Source of the DNA: Halostagnicola kamekurae
Lineage (GTDB): Archaea; Halobacteriota; Halobacteria; Halobacteriales; Natrialbaceae
Direction of reading: 5' to 3'
Assembly: GCF_900116205.1 (NCBI RefSeq)
Contig: NZ_FOZS01000006.1
Span: 1-64,000, forward strand
DNA length: 64,000 bases
Shown: piece after piece, positions 16,961 through 26,400 of the stretch
How the letters are laid out: every line of letters starts with the position of its first letter
Position numbering within the stretch: the stretch's first letter is position 1
The notes under the pieces: generated by a model
Databases searched by the model: none
What the model was told of the DNA's origin: nothing
Seen by the model: the letters and a program-made list of their open reading frames with translations, nothing else
Made by a program: the position numbers and the translations under genes

Positions 16961-17312
16961 GGTATTCGCTCTTGCGTAGCACATTGTTGATACGGAGCAG
17001 CCCTGCGATTCTGCAGCGAGTACATAAATCGCGAACTTACATCTCAGTGACTCTGCCGGGCAGATATTGACTCGAGCCGACGATGGGAAGCTGTATCAAC
17101 AATCTCCGCCACAAGAGCGGTTCAACTATTTTACTCTATGCCCATAACTTTCGTCACTCATTATAATTTCTGAGGACATCGTGAACGACGGGATTCTCTC
17201 GCTATTGAAGATAGATCACCGTAAACTGGGGCGTGCTGACCTGCGCAGGCAGCCCGGGTTAGCCACTGCTGGATCAACTACCCGTACGGAACGACGTAAA
17301 GAAACCCACAGA

Positions 17313-17376
17313 TTACAGCGGAAGTAGTGGGGTTAGACATATATAAATAATCACCCTCAGCGGAAGCAGCGGAACC
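17313..17376. repeat. Left origin boxes (ORB-like) upstream of orc1
   Basis: Two copies of an origin-box-like motif lie in the gap before the Orc1 gene: TTACAGCGGAAGTAGTGGGG starting at 17313 and CTCAGCGGAAGCAGCGG starting at 17357. Between and after them is AT-rich DNA (ACATATATAAATAATCA). They match, in the opposite orientation, the three boxes downstream of the gene. The remainder of the 451-base gap (16961-17411) holds no gene. Confidence 0.7.
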
Positions 17377-17411
17377 AAAGGTTAAGGTTCTGTCATCCAA
17401 TACCTTACCCA

Positions 17412-18599
17412 ATGAGCGACTTCAGTTTCGAGCCTACCGGTCGAATCTTCAAAGAGCGGGCCGCGTTGCTCGAGGAGTGGACGCCTGACACACTTGTCGG
17501 TCGCGACCAAGAACTCCAGCAGTATCACGCAGCCCTGCAACCGGTAATCGAAGCCGAAACACCGTCGAACATCTTTCTCTATGGGAAAAGCGGTGTTGGA
17601 AAGACCGCTGCAACTCGATTCCTCTTAGATCAACTCGAGGACAGCGCCGCCGATGTCGACCGGGTAGACCTCCACACCGTCGAAATCAACTGTGATGGGT
17701 TGAACTCGAGCTACCAAACTGCGGTCGCTCTGGTGAACGAACTCCGAGATCCAGCCAACCAGATATCGAATACCGGCTATCCACAAGCCTCTGTCTATCA
17801 ATTTCTCTTCAACGAACTTGACAAGCTCGGCGGAACGATCTTGGTCGTACTCGACGAGGTCGACCATATCGAAGACAACAGTCTCCTCTATAAACTCCCG
17901 CGGGCTCGGTCAAACGGCGATATCACGACCGCGCGGTTGGGTGTAATCGGGATTTCGAACGACCTCAGTTTCCGGAATCAACTCAGTTCGAAAGTGCGCT
18001 CAAGTCTCTGCGAGAAGGAGGTTTCCTTTAGCGCCTACGACGCGACGGAACTAATGAAGGTCCTCCGACAACGTGTGTCAGTTGCATTCAACGATGACGT
18101 GCTCGACGACGGCGTGATCGAAATGTGTGCGGCCTATGGCGCGAAAGACTCCGGGGACGCCCGGCAGGCATTAGATCTGTTACTCGAGACGGGCGATATC
18201 GCTCGCGAACGGAACGCCGAACAGGTCTCCGAAGAACACGTTCGAGAGGCTCGTGAACGTCTCCAGACTGATCAGGTGATCGAAGGAATTAGCAACTATT
18301 CGCTCCACGGCCAGCTCGTGTTGTGGGCGCTGACGCTTCTCGAGGAACAAGATGAGACGCCGGCTCGAACGCGGGACATCCGCGGCCCCTACGAACAACT
18401 CTGTGACCGGGAGGGGACGGACCCGGTGTCCGATCGGGCAGTGCGGGAGTATCTAGCCGAACTCGAGACGCTCGGGATCATCAATTCGACGGAGATCAAT
18501 CGTGGGAAAGGTGGCGGGAAGTTCAAGAAGCACAAGTTGAATCAGTCTACTTCGAGTGTGAAAGCTGGCCTCAAGGAACTGATCGGGACTATCGCGTAA
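17412..18599 (+). CDS. orc1: Orc1/Cdc6-type origin-binding initiator
   Basis: A 395-residue AAA+ protein. Walker A is YGKSGVGKTAAT (about residues 56-67), Walker B LVVLDEVDHIED (about 145), and sensor and arginine elements follow in LGVIGISNDLSFR and GDARQALDLL. The C-terminal 100 residues form the winged helix that binds origin boxes (RAVREYLAELETLGIINS). It would bind the repeats on both sides of its own gene, open the AT-rich region downstream and load the MCM helicase. Genes of this type mark each replicon origin in haloarchaea, so this window contains the origin of a plasmid or an extra chromosomal origin. Confidence 0.95.
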   Translation: MSDFSFEPTGRIFKERAALLEEWTPDTLVGRDQELQQYHAALQPVIEAETPSNIFLYGKSGVGKTAATRFLLDQLEDSAADVDRVDLHTVEINCDGLNSSYQTAVALVNELRDPANQISNTGYPQASVYQFLFNELDKLGGTILVVLDEVDHIEDNSLLYKLPRARSNGDITTARLGVIGISNDLSFRNQLSSKVRSSLCEKEVSFSAYDATELMKVLRQRVSVAFNDDVLDDGVIEMCAAYGAKDSGDARQALDLLLETGDIARERNAEQVSEEHVREARERLQTDQVIEGISNYSLHGQLVLWALTLLEEQDETPARTRDIRGPYEQLCDREGTDPVSDRAVREYLAELETLGIINSTEINRGKGGGKFKKHKLNQSTSSVKAGLKELIGTIA

Positions 18600-18605
18600 C
18601 ACCCC

Positions 18606-18944
18606 AACCCCACTGCTTCCGCTGTTAGGAGTGACTGTTCACATTCGATATGAATTAGGAGAGCGGATAGTTCCACCCCACCACTTCCGCTGTTAGAGAG
18701 GGTGATTTGACCTGCACGAATTGGAGGGTACCCACCCCACCACTTCCGCTGTTAGCAATAAGACGTTCAACAGCACGGCCGCTATTACACCCGCCTCATT
18801 TCTAGATTGCTAGGATAAATATAAGATAATGGAACGAAAACAGTATCCGCATGCCGTTCTTCACTAAAAACAAAGACCCCTTTCAATCGAAAGGGAGTCT
18901 GCTGTTGTTCGTTCCTAACAGCGGAACCAGTGGGGTGGGTGGGT
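18606..18944. other. Replication origin: inverted ORB-like boxes around an AT-rich element
   Basis: Three boxes in one direction (CACTGCTTCCGCTGTTA ending 18627, CACCACTTCCGCTGTTA ending 18695, CACCACTTCCGCTGTTA ending 18754) face one in the other direction (TAACAGCGGAACCAGTGGGG from 18915). The G-rich side (GGGGTGGG) is kept, as in haloarchaeal origin recognition boxes. Between them, 18790-18875 is AT-rich (GATAAATATAAGATAATGG), the likely unwinding element, followed by a hairpin with CCCTTTC/GAAAGGG stems (18875-18899). Together with the boxes before orc1 this is a complete origin layout. Confidence 0.8.
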
Positions 18945-18987
18945 ACTCCTCTCTGTCGTAAGACCATCGCTAACTCATGAACAGACG

Positions 18988-19267
18988 TCACTCGCTACTC
19001 TCGAGCGACTCCTCGGACCGCCGTTCGATGATCTCACTATCACCACTATCTAACTCTCCTTCCTGTTCTGCAAGCAGACGGGTACCCTCGTCAGGAAAGA
19101 GTTCGCAAGGAGCACAAGCCGGCGCTCCCGTGACGGCCACGATTCATACTGGCGTTCTCATCTTGCTCACCGAGGACATCGACATCAGCGTGGTATCGCC
19201 GAACGGCTTCGACGATACCCGGAATCCCGAGATCTTGATTCCCGATCGCCCAGATCTCGTCGTCGGC
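18988..19267 (-). pseudogene. Frameshifted gene remnant beside the origin
   Basis: On the minus strand one frame gives DDEIWAIGNQDLGIPGIVEA then VRRYHADVDVLGEQDE, and a second frame continues with ELFPDEGTRLLAEQEGELDS and a Glu/Ser-rich tail ending at 18988. Both parts look like protein, but they are joined by a frameshift and there is no start codon. The original function is not recognisable. The rest of 18945-19371 shows nothing else. Confidence 0.35.
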
Positions 19268-19371
19268 TCATGCGCCCAGTACCGAACCCACACCAACGGT
19301 ACTGCCTCTCAATTCGGATGTGGATTCACGTTAACCGTCCAATCCCGGTCGAACGCAAGTACGTACATCAA

Positions 19372-19764
19372 TCACGCCACCTCAACAAGGGCTTCTGCAA
19401 GCCTTTCGAGTTCGTCTGTTTCATCGATGACAGAGAGCCAGCAGTCAGGGAGTTGTGACGCACCGAACCGCGCACCAGCAACCGCACCTGCAATAGCACC
19501 GATCGTATCAGTATCACCATCACGATTAACCGCAGTCACAATCGCTTTCTCAGTACTTCCAGCGAGTAGTCCGTCGTAGAGGGCCGTTTGCAGCGAATGG
19601 ACAACATATCCGGATGTTTCGAGTGCTCTTGGCGAGCCCCCGTCGGCGAGGGGTTCGATGGCGGTCATGAGTTCGGCCGGTGCATCTTCTGCGACGTAAT
19701 CGAGCGCCTCCTGCAGCGGCGTGTCGATCTGGACCCGCGACCGGCCGCTGCGGAACAACACCAT
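19372..19764 (-). pseudogene. ADP-ribosylglycohydrolase (DraG-like), C-terminal fragment
   Basis: The frame of 130 residues contains YVVHSLQTALYDGL, then the family motif NRDGDTDTIGAIAGAVAGARFG (about residues 79-100, written here in parts: NRDGDTDTIGAI, AGAVAGARFG), with the metal-binding D/T-D-x-x-G-A core, and ends at LAEALVEVA. Full DraG-type enzymes are about 250-300 residues and have an N-terminal metal-binding GDALG motif, which is missing. The apparent start at 19764 coincides with the start of the opposite gene at 19763. It is therefore a 5'-truncated remnant that cannot remove ADP-ribose. Confidence 0.75.
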
Positions 19765-20005
19765 GATTCGAATCGTGGACAGGATTCGTCAATACTGTGA
19801 CAGTCAACTTGAACCGTTCGTCGATGCGCTCGAGGAGGAGGGACTCAGCCAAGGCGAGTATCAACTCCATCAGTGGGTCGATATTGAAGCGCTGGAACGA
19901 CTCATTGAGTCAGCAGACGCTGATCTTGAAGTTCGATTCTCGGTTGCTGAGTTCCAGATCCTTGTTACGCAGTCTGAGGTGCAGGTAGCCTCGAGTCCGT
20001 CGTAG
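19763..20005 (+). CDS. HalOD1-like output domain protein
   Basis: Eighty residues from ATG 19763. The C-terminal half, YQLHQWVDIEALERLIESAD followed by LEVRFSVAEFQILVTQ and SEVQV, has the pattern of the haloarchaeal HalOD1 output domain (L.x.IDxDAL, a short acidic turn, then V.F.Y..Y.V.V). Such domains occur alone or after sensor domains, and their role is thought to be regulatory. The start is shared head-to-head with the DraG fragment, so the first 15 residues may derive from a junction. Assignment is by pattern only. Confidence 0.55.
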   Translation: MIRIVDRIRQYCDSQLEPFVDALEEEGLSQGEYQLHQWVDIEALERLIESADADLEVRFSVAEFQILVTQSEVQVASSPS

Positions 20006-20086
20006 GAAGACAAGAGGATTGCTCACAATACGAATGGATCCGAGAAGATATAGATTCGTTCGGTAGAATCGACGGCGGTCGCCTGC

Positions 20087-20347
20087 TTAGTTTTCAGGCT
20101 CCGTTATACGGAGTTCGCCGGTAACTTCGTAGAGGTAGCCGCGGTCGATCAGTCGGGATAGTGCATGGGTTGCATCTCCGGCTTCGAGGTCCACCTGTTC
20201 AGAATCACGAAGGACCTCGAGTGCGTGTTCTCGCGAAATTGACTGCCCGCTTTCCACTGCTGTGTTGCGACTGTGGGTAGACAAAATCTTGTACACGTCC
20301 GTAATCCACTCTGGAAGCGGTGGGCGTGGATCAGTGAGGTCGGTCAT
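20087..20347 (-). CDS. Small winged-helix-like protein
   Basis: Eighty-six residues with a short Pro-rich start (PRPPLPEWITDVYKILSTHS), then ISREHALEVLRDSEQVD, DATHALSRLIDRGYLYEV and TGELRITEPE. The last two pieces fit a recognition helix and wing. I infer a DNA-binding regulator. Its target is not visible; a role for the genes next to the origin is possible. Confidence 0.65.
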   Translation of the reverse strand: MTDLTDPRPPLPEWITDVYKILSTHSRNTAVESGQSISREHALEVLRDSEQVDLEAGDATHALSRLIDRGYLYEVTGELRITEPEN

Positions 20348-20716
20348 CTCAACGCTGTACTAGCAACTTCACGGTCAACCCACATAAGAAGATTCCCCGA
20401 TAGAGACTCAAATTGACGTGGGGAGATCCATTTGAGGAGATTCTCTGAACACCTAGAGGCTTGAATTCTGAGTAAGAAACTCTCCTCCACCTGGTTCTCT
20501 CGTTTATGGGTGCTCGCTCTTCTGTGGGAGATTGTTGATACAGATCCCGGTCGTCGGCTCGAGTCAAGGTCTGTTCGGGAGAGCCACTGAGATGTAAGTT
20601 CGCGATCTATCGTACTCGCCGCAGAATCGAAGGACGGCTCCGCATCACAATGTGCTACACAAGAGCGTTTGACGTAATACCCGCTTTTCATTAGGGGCTG
20701 ATTCAATAACGAGCAC
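20348..20716. other. Intergenic stretch, nothing recognised
   Basis: These 369 bases between the small winged-helix gene and the MazG-like gene hold no believable frame, no clear repeat and no RNA gene. It contains promoters for the genes on both sides, but I could not fix their positions. Confidence 0.4.
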
Positions 20717-21079
20717 ATGACCAACAACCTCGGTGAATTACAGGACCGCTATCTCGCGTTCATCGCAGACCGCGGCTGGGAGGAGTTCCATACGCCGAAA
20801 AACCTCACGATGGCAATCTCGGTCGAAGCAAGTGAGTTGGCAGAACTCTACCAATGGCAGGACAACGTTCCGGTAGAGCAAATCCTCGAGGATGATGACC
20901 TCCGGGAGCGATCGCGTGAAGAACTGGCCGATGTGATGATCTACTGCCTGAGCATGGCCAACGAACTGGATATCGATGTCGAAGAGGCAATCGCAGACAA
21001 GCTTGATCAGAACGAAGCCCGGTTCGACTCTGAGACAGCAGACAAGATCGCTCGCGATCTAAGTCAGTGGCAGCGTTAA
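20717..21079 (+). CDS. MazG-like nucleotide pyrophosphohydrolase
   Basis: A 120-residue all-helical protein. ISVEASELAELYQW (about residues 34-47) and REELADVMIYCLSMANELD (about 69-87) are the two EExxE/ExxD metal-binding helices of the MazG/RS21-C6 superfamily, and DKLDQNEARF is the conserved helix after them. Enzymes of this size hydrolyse nucleoside triphosphates, often dCTP or modified nucleotides, to monophosphates. Its 3' end overlaps the end of the EVE-HNH gene on the other strand. In a defence island it could clear phage nucleotides or alarm nucleotides, which is inference. Confidence 0.9.
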   Translation: MTNNLGELQDRYLAFIADRGWEEFHTPKNLTMAISVEASELAELYQWQDNVPVEQILEDDDLRERSREELADVMIYCLSMANELDIDVEEAIADKLDQNEARFDSETADKIARDLSQWQR

Positions 21080-22131
21080 CTCGCGTCTATCGGCTCCTCC
21101 AGATTCCCGTCTTCAAACCCGTGCAGTCGGCGATGTTCACAAAGGAAAATCTGGTGGGGATGGTGATCTGATTTCTCCGGCAGTGACAGCGTCGTCCCAT
21201 CAAAGTCGGAGAGTTCATCGTATGTTTCTTCACCCAATTCCTCTCGGACGAGAATCTCGTGCTCGTCAGTGATCGAGATCCAGCCGTTGTCAAACGCCCA
21301 GTGGTGGAACTTACAGAGTGCGAGTCCGTTTCGGACATCGTCGCTCCCGCCCTCACTCTTCGGATAGATATGAGCAGCTTCGACCTCGGGATTGCCAGCC
21401 GGCGAATACCGCTGTGCACCGCAGACACCGCAACTCTCGTCGTAGGCCTCGAGAACAGCCTCACGGAATGCAGACGACCGAACCCGGCGCTGCGTTTCGG
21501 TATACGCTGTCTCAGACTCCGTCAACTCCGGGGGTTCACGCTCGGTCTCTATCAGCAGTTCTTCCGTCTCTTCTGTGATTGCTTCGGGTGCCTCACCGAG
21601 GTCGTTCCGAGTGTGCTGTCGAAGCGCTTCGGTCAGGCTCCCGTATTTCGATACCAGTCGCTCCTCTCGATCCTCAATCACTCGAGTGAAGCTCTGGGGA
21701 TAGAACGTACTCCATCCGATATCGTCGTGGAATGCTTCAGAATGGATATCTACCCGTCTCACGTTGGTGAGGTAGATAATATACGGCCACCCCTCGGTGA
21801 TGTCTTCGACACGACGTCCTTCATCGTATGGCGTCCAGAGCTTCTGTGCGAGTGTGTCGTTTTCTTGTGTCTCCAGGACTGTCGCAGCGTGCGTGTATGA
21901 TTTCCGTTTCGTATAGAACAGGAGGATGTCGCCGGCCTCCATCTGCTCCCAGGCAGATTGATTCCCACTGACTACACCCCAGACGGCGATCTCGTCGTCG
22001 TCAAACTCCGGGATTTCAGGGTAGGCAGATGGATCGACACCATCTAGGACAGTATCCTGGAAATGTCTGTAGGTTCCCTCTTTCTGCTCCCGACTACAGG
22101 GTGCGAAAAAGATATTCTCTGGTTCGGGCAT
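21076..22131 (-). CDS. EVE/PUA-like domain-HNH endonuclease, copy 1
   Basis: A 351-residue protein. The N-terminal 150 residues fit an EVE (PUA-like) domain: IAVWGVVSGNQSAWEQME, AGDILLFYTKRKSYTHAATV, and the segment WPYIIYLTNVRRVDI. Domains of this kind read modified bases. The C-terminal part is an HNH nuclease: CGVCGA (about 237), VEAAHIYPKSEGG (about 250-262), NGLALCKFHHWAFDNGW (about 268-284), with zinc-binding Cys and catalytic His in place. This is the plan of modification-dependent (type IV) restriction enzymes. It is divergent from a close relative of the same plan at 22249. Confidence 0.85.
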   Translation of the reverse strand: MPEPENIFFAPCSREQKEGTYRHFQDTVLDGVDPSAYPEIPEFDDDEIAVWGVVSGNQSAWEQMEAGDILLFYTKRKSYTHAATVLETQENDTLAQKLWTPYDEGRRVEDITEGWPYIIYLTNVRRVDIHSEAFHDDIGWSTFYPQSFTRVIEDREERLVSKYGSLTEALRQHTRNDLGEAPEAITEETEELLIETEREPPELTESETAYTETQRRVRSSAFREAVLEAYDESCGVCGAQRYSPAGNPEVEAAHIYPKSEGGSDDVRNGLALCKFHHWAFDNGWISITDEHEILVREELGEETYDELSDFDGTTLSLPEKSDHHPHQIFLCEHRRLHGFEDGNLEEPIDAS

Positions 22132-22248
22132 ACTCGATTCTCCTCACTCGTGTGTTATAATACCGATCCAATACGTCCGTCTCACTGCTAGGAAAATGTC
22201 GAAGTAATTATTACTCTCTAACCGCCGAACTAGTTACTACTTCAAACA

Positions 22249-23313
22249 ATGTCCACGGAAATTTTCTTGACGCCTTGTAGCAAGCAGGGTGGGAAGTCTC
22301 GAGCATACCAACACCTCCAGAATACCGTTGTTGATGGGGTTGAAATTGAGTCCGAGCATCGGCCATCGGCGACTCAGGAGGACGAAAAGGTGTCTGTATG
22401 GGGTGTGACGGAGGGGAACAGTCATCTGTGGGAGCGACTCGAGGAAGGGAATTACCTCCTCTTCTACGTCGGCGACTACAAATATGAGTATGTTACTAAG
22501 GTTACGGGCACTGTTGAGGATCCAGACCTCGCCGAGAGACTGTGGCCCGATTACGAACCTGGCGAGACTGGTGGCAACGATCCCGGTGATCCGTGGAACT
22601 ATATCATCTTTCTCGAGTCGCCAGTGCGTGTCGATATCGACTCTGAAGAGATCCACGCGACGTTTGCCGGTCACAAGGCGAACTATCCGCAGCGGTTCAT
22701 GCCGCTCAACGATCAGGCTCATCAAGCGATCAGAAGCCGATTCGACTCCCTGGGGAACTACTTTGAAGCGCGGACCCCCTCCCACGTAGAGGCAAGCTTC
22801 AGTGGGGCCAAAGAAACGGAACCGTCTCCCGAAGCTGCGTTGGCTAGTACCTCGGAGGCCTCGTCTTCGAGTCCGGGTTCCGGATCGGGGACTGTTGATC
22901 GCGAAGAAATGGCCTCGGATCTGCGACCACCAGACCGAACTGAGACGACCGTGAGCCGTATCGTTCGAAACACGACATTGGCGAAGAACCTGAAAGAGCG
23001 GTACGACTACAAGTGTCAGGTCTGTGATCAGAGTCGACAGCGGGCGCCAGAAAGCAGGTACGCAGAAGCCCACCACATCAAACCGCTTGGTGGATCGGAT
23101 CCAGGTCCCGACGCAGAGGAGAACATTGTGATTCTGTGCCCCAACCATCACTCAGACTTCGACTATGGCATGCTCGAGGTCGATCCAGACACGCTGACCA
23201 TCTCGCACACCTACGACGAGTCCGTTGATGGGGCAACCCTAACCGTTCGCGACGATCACGACCTTTCGGCGGCATTTCTGGATCATCACAACGACACGAT
23301 TTCGAAGGTCTGA
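22249..23313 (+). CDS. EVE/PUA-like domain-HNH endonuclease, copy 2
   Basis: A 354-residue protein of the same plan as its divergent neighbour: VSVWGVTEGNSHLWERLEEG and NYLLFYVGDYKYEYVTKV in the EVE-like domain, WNYIIFLESPVRVDID, then a Ser/Pro/Gly-rich linker (about residues 190-222), and a C-terminal HNH with CQVCDQSRQ, YAEAHHIKPLGGSD and NIVILCPNHHSDFDYGM. The shared opening (IFFAPCS/IFLTPCS, YRHFQDTVLDGV/YQHLQNTVVDGV) shows recent common origin. The 117-base region between the two holds an AT-rich site (GTAATTATTACTC). Two copies may have different base-modification specificities. Confidence 0.85.
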   Translation: MSTEIFLTPCSKQGGKSRAYQHLQNTVVDGVEIESEHRPSATQEDEKVSVWGVTEGNSHLWERLEEGNYLLFYVGDYKYEYVTKVTGTVEDPDLAERLWPDYEPGETGGNDPGDPWNYIIFLESPVRVDIDSEEIHATFAGHKANYPQRFMPLNDQAHQAIRSRFDSLGNYFEARTPSHVEASFSGAKETEPSPEAALASTSEASSSSPGSGSGTVDREEMASDLRPPDRTETTVSRIVRNTTLAKNLKERYDYKCQVCDQSRQRAPESRYAEAHHIKPLGGSDPGPDAEENIVILCPNHHSDFDYGMLEVDPDTLTISHTYDESVDGATLTVRDDHDLSAAFLDHHNDTISKV

Positions 23314-23451
23314 GATTACGACACCTCCTGATCCAAGTAGCGGTTCCATTTCACGAACCGGACAACGGGGGCTCTTGATAGGAAGCAAGTCAACTAACAT
23401 AGACATATAGAGCCAAATATATGAACGGGCTATTCGTATGCCAGATTACAC

Positions 23452-26400
23452 ATGGCTATTTTCATGGCCCGGGGCTACAAGGACCCCTTCCATCGGCACG
23501 TGTCTCAAAGTTTAGGGAATTGCTTTTCAGAGCAGCGGCGGGAGGAGCTGCAATCGGCAGTCAGGGCCCATTCCGAGGACGGACAGATGGATTTCGATAG
23601 CGACCGTCTATTAAACCTCCTCGAGAAAGAAACGGTCACTGCTTGGGGTGCCAAGGAGAAAGATTTCGATCTGTTCCGGCAAATCAGCCCTGGCGATTCC
23701 TTTTTGATGCGAACTGGCAAGCCAGCAATCGTACAGTACGTCCAGCAAATTGATTATACGCTTGGTGGCGAAGCTCCACGCGATCTCCGAGCCGAACTTT
23801 CCGAGACTATCTGGGGCAGCGACGATTACGAGTATCTCTGGTTTTCTGAAACGCCGATTACTGAAATCGAACTGCGTCAAGAGGAATTTGAATCGATTAT
23901 CAGAGAAGCGTATGAGGATTTTAATTTCGATGACTGGTTCCCTTCCCAGAGTACGAACGCAACCAGAATCGATGAGGAAGTCCTCGCGGACCTTGGCGGG
24001 GAGCGTACATTTTTAGACCGACTTGAGGAGTATAACGGTGAAGATCTTCAACCGGGCGCATCACATCATTTCCTATTTTATGAGGCGCATGATGCGGCGG
24101 GGCTAACAGATGACCACTTCTTCGAGTTTAAGCAAACTGCTGTTGAGCACTGGTCGGAGGTTCAAGATGCTGAGAACGATGGCCGAGCAGCCGTTCTTGA
24201 TGACGAGGGCTGTATCCTCGGAGTCGGGCGTGTTGGGAATATTGAAGGCGAACTACGAGACGGAAGTCGATACAAGAAGGTCAATCTAATCGATTGGCAA
24301 CCGGTTTCTGCTGACTCTGTCACGGAACTCCTGAGGGATCTCGGAATATCGTCACCACAACCGCTTATAGATCAATCTCGACCTCATCTGGATCCAATCA
24401 CTTTACTGCCTGAAGACAAGTTTGAAGCAATTCTCAAACGCGTCTCTGAAGAACAGTCCACGGATCTCCATACGTACTGGGAACTGACAAAGACGAAACG
24501 AGAAATAGCAGATGAGTTCCTAGAAGAGCGTACGAGAGAGGAGTTAGAGCACTTGCTTGATCCATCTCACTTCTTCTCCCAACAACGGCGAATGTATCAG
24601 AGCGATTTGGATCAGATATTCGATTCAAACAGCGCATCAGAAATCGCTGAGACTATCGAAACGGCAATAGAGAACGACGCGCCAGGCCAAGTCACAGAGG
24701 TGAACGGATTTGGTTGGGCAAAAGCCACTGAACTTCTGGCAGCAGTTGAGCCAGACACATATTCAATTCTGAACGAGAGATCAGAGACAGCGATGTCTGT
24801 GTTGGGCTATGAAGCGCCAGATTCCAGCACTGCTAGCCCAGAAGAGTACCAGAATTTTGTCGAAGATGTCGAAGAAGCAGTCTCAGGATTCGGACTTAGG
24901 GAGACCGCCGAGGATATCTGCACCCACGAGCTGCCCGACTGGGCTACCGACCTCGAGGTCGCTGATTTCGTGTTCAACGCTCACTACAAAGGAGAATACG
25001 ATTTAGAAGAGGAAACAACTGAATGCCCTGTAACGACGGAGGAGGCGCCATACTATTGGGTGAATCAAAAGAATAACCCCGCTGAGATTGAGGAGGAGTA
25101 TCTACGTGCTCCCGCAGATGAGAACCCGAACCACGACATCGGCAAGTTAGGGACAGGGGATATCGTTTTCAACCACGTCAGCGGTGACATTATCGGCTAT
25201 TCTGAGGTTACCGAATCCCCGCAGATAGAGACGGTCGATGGAGAAGAGTACTGCCATGCAGAGGTTTCGCTCACGCGATTCAATGATCCACTCCGCCTTG
25301 CCGATGTGTTCAGTTACCTGATTCACGACGACATCCAGACTGAAACATACTATCCGCTTTACGATGAAGGAATCAATCAGGGATATCTCTTCAATCTCTC
25401 ACAAGCCGCTGGTGAGTATCTCCTCGAGGAAGCTGGAGTGAAATCGTTCGAGACGCATCCCGCACTGGACCACCATCAGAAGAATTCGAACGTCTCAGTC
25501 TGGCGGTTTAGTGTAACTGCTAGTGACTGGCTGACAATCCTACGGCGCGGAGCCATGCACCTGTGGGACGCCAACAGGGACGACGGTCGGTTCAGAGAGC
25601 AATGGCGTGAGACTTCGCCAGGAGATCTCGTCCTCTTCCACCTCAAAGAGGAGGAAGACAAAGTAGGCGACGGAGTCACCGTCTCTGACTATGGGATATT
25701 CGGGGTAGGGATCGTTGACAAGAAAGATACCAAATCCGACCGCTGGTGGTACGACGAGGATGAGGCTCTCAAGTACCCATATCTGATCCGCTTCGATGAG
25801 ATGTATGTCACCAGTGATGTCGAAGAATTGGATCTTGAAACGCCTGTATTCGCTCTCGAAGATGATGAGATCATCAGTGAGTTTGAGCCGCTAATAGCAG
25901 GACTACTGCAATGGAGCGATGTTTCTGAACTTGCTGAAGAGTCGATGGGGCGTGATATCCCGCTCCAGTCCGGCTCCTATGCTAATCTGACTGCAACTCT
26001 GAATGGGGTTGAGTCGTTCACTTCATCAGTGATCCAGCGGCTTGCGCCGCATCTATCGGAAGTATCTCCGCCAGAATCGTTTCCAGGGATGCTCCCTCTA
26101 TCCGAGGACGAACCAGACGATGCCAAGAAATTAGCAAACCAACTGGAGCGAAACGGGCAGCTTGTCCTGTATGGGCCACCAGGAACGGGGAAAACATACA
26201 CTGCAACCCGATTCGCTCGCTGGTGGATTCACCAGCAGAACAATCGCCCATCCGACCAGCGCTTCCAGACGGTTACATTCCATCCCTCATACTCGTATGA
26301 AGACTTCATGGAGGGGTTAACCGCAAATGCGACTGACGAAAACTTGGTCGAATACGAGTATGAAGATGGAACGTTCAAAGAGGTCGTCAAACAAGCACGG

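Noticed and set aside
18977-19579. 200-codon plus-strand frame downstream of the origin
   Set aside because: It covers the complement of the DraG fragment and of a minus-strand remnant and is rich in Ser and Arg, typical of a shadow frame.
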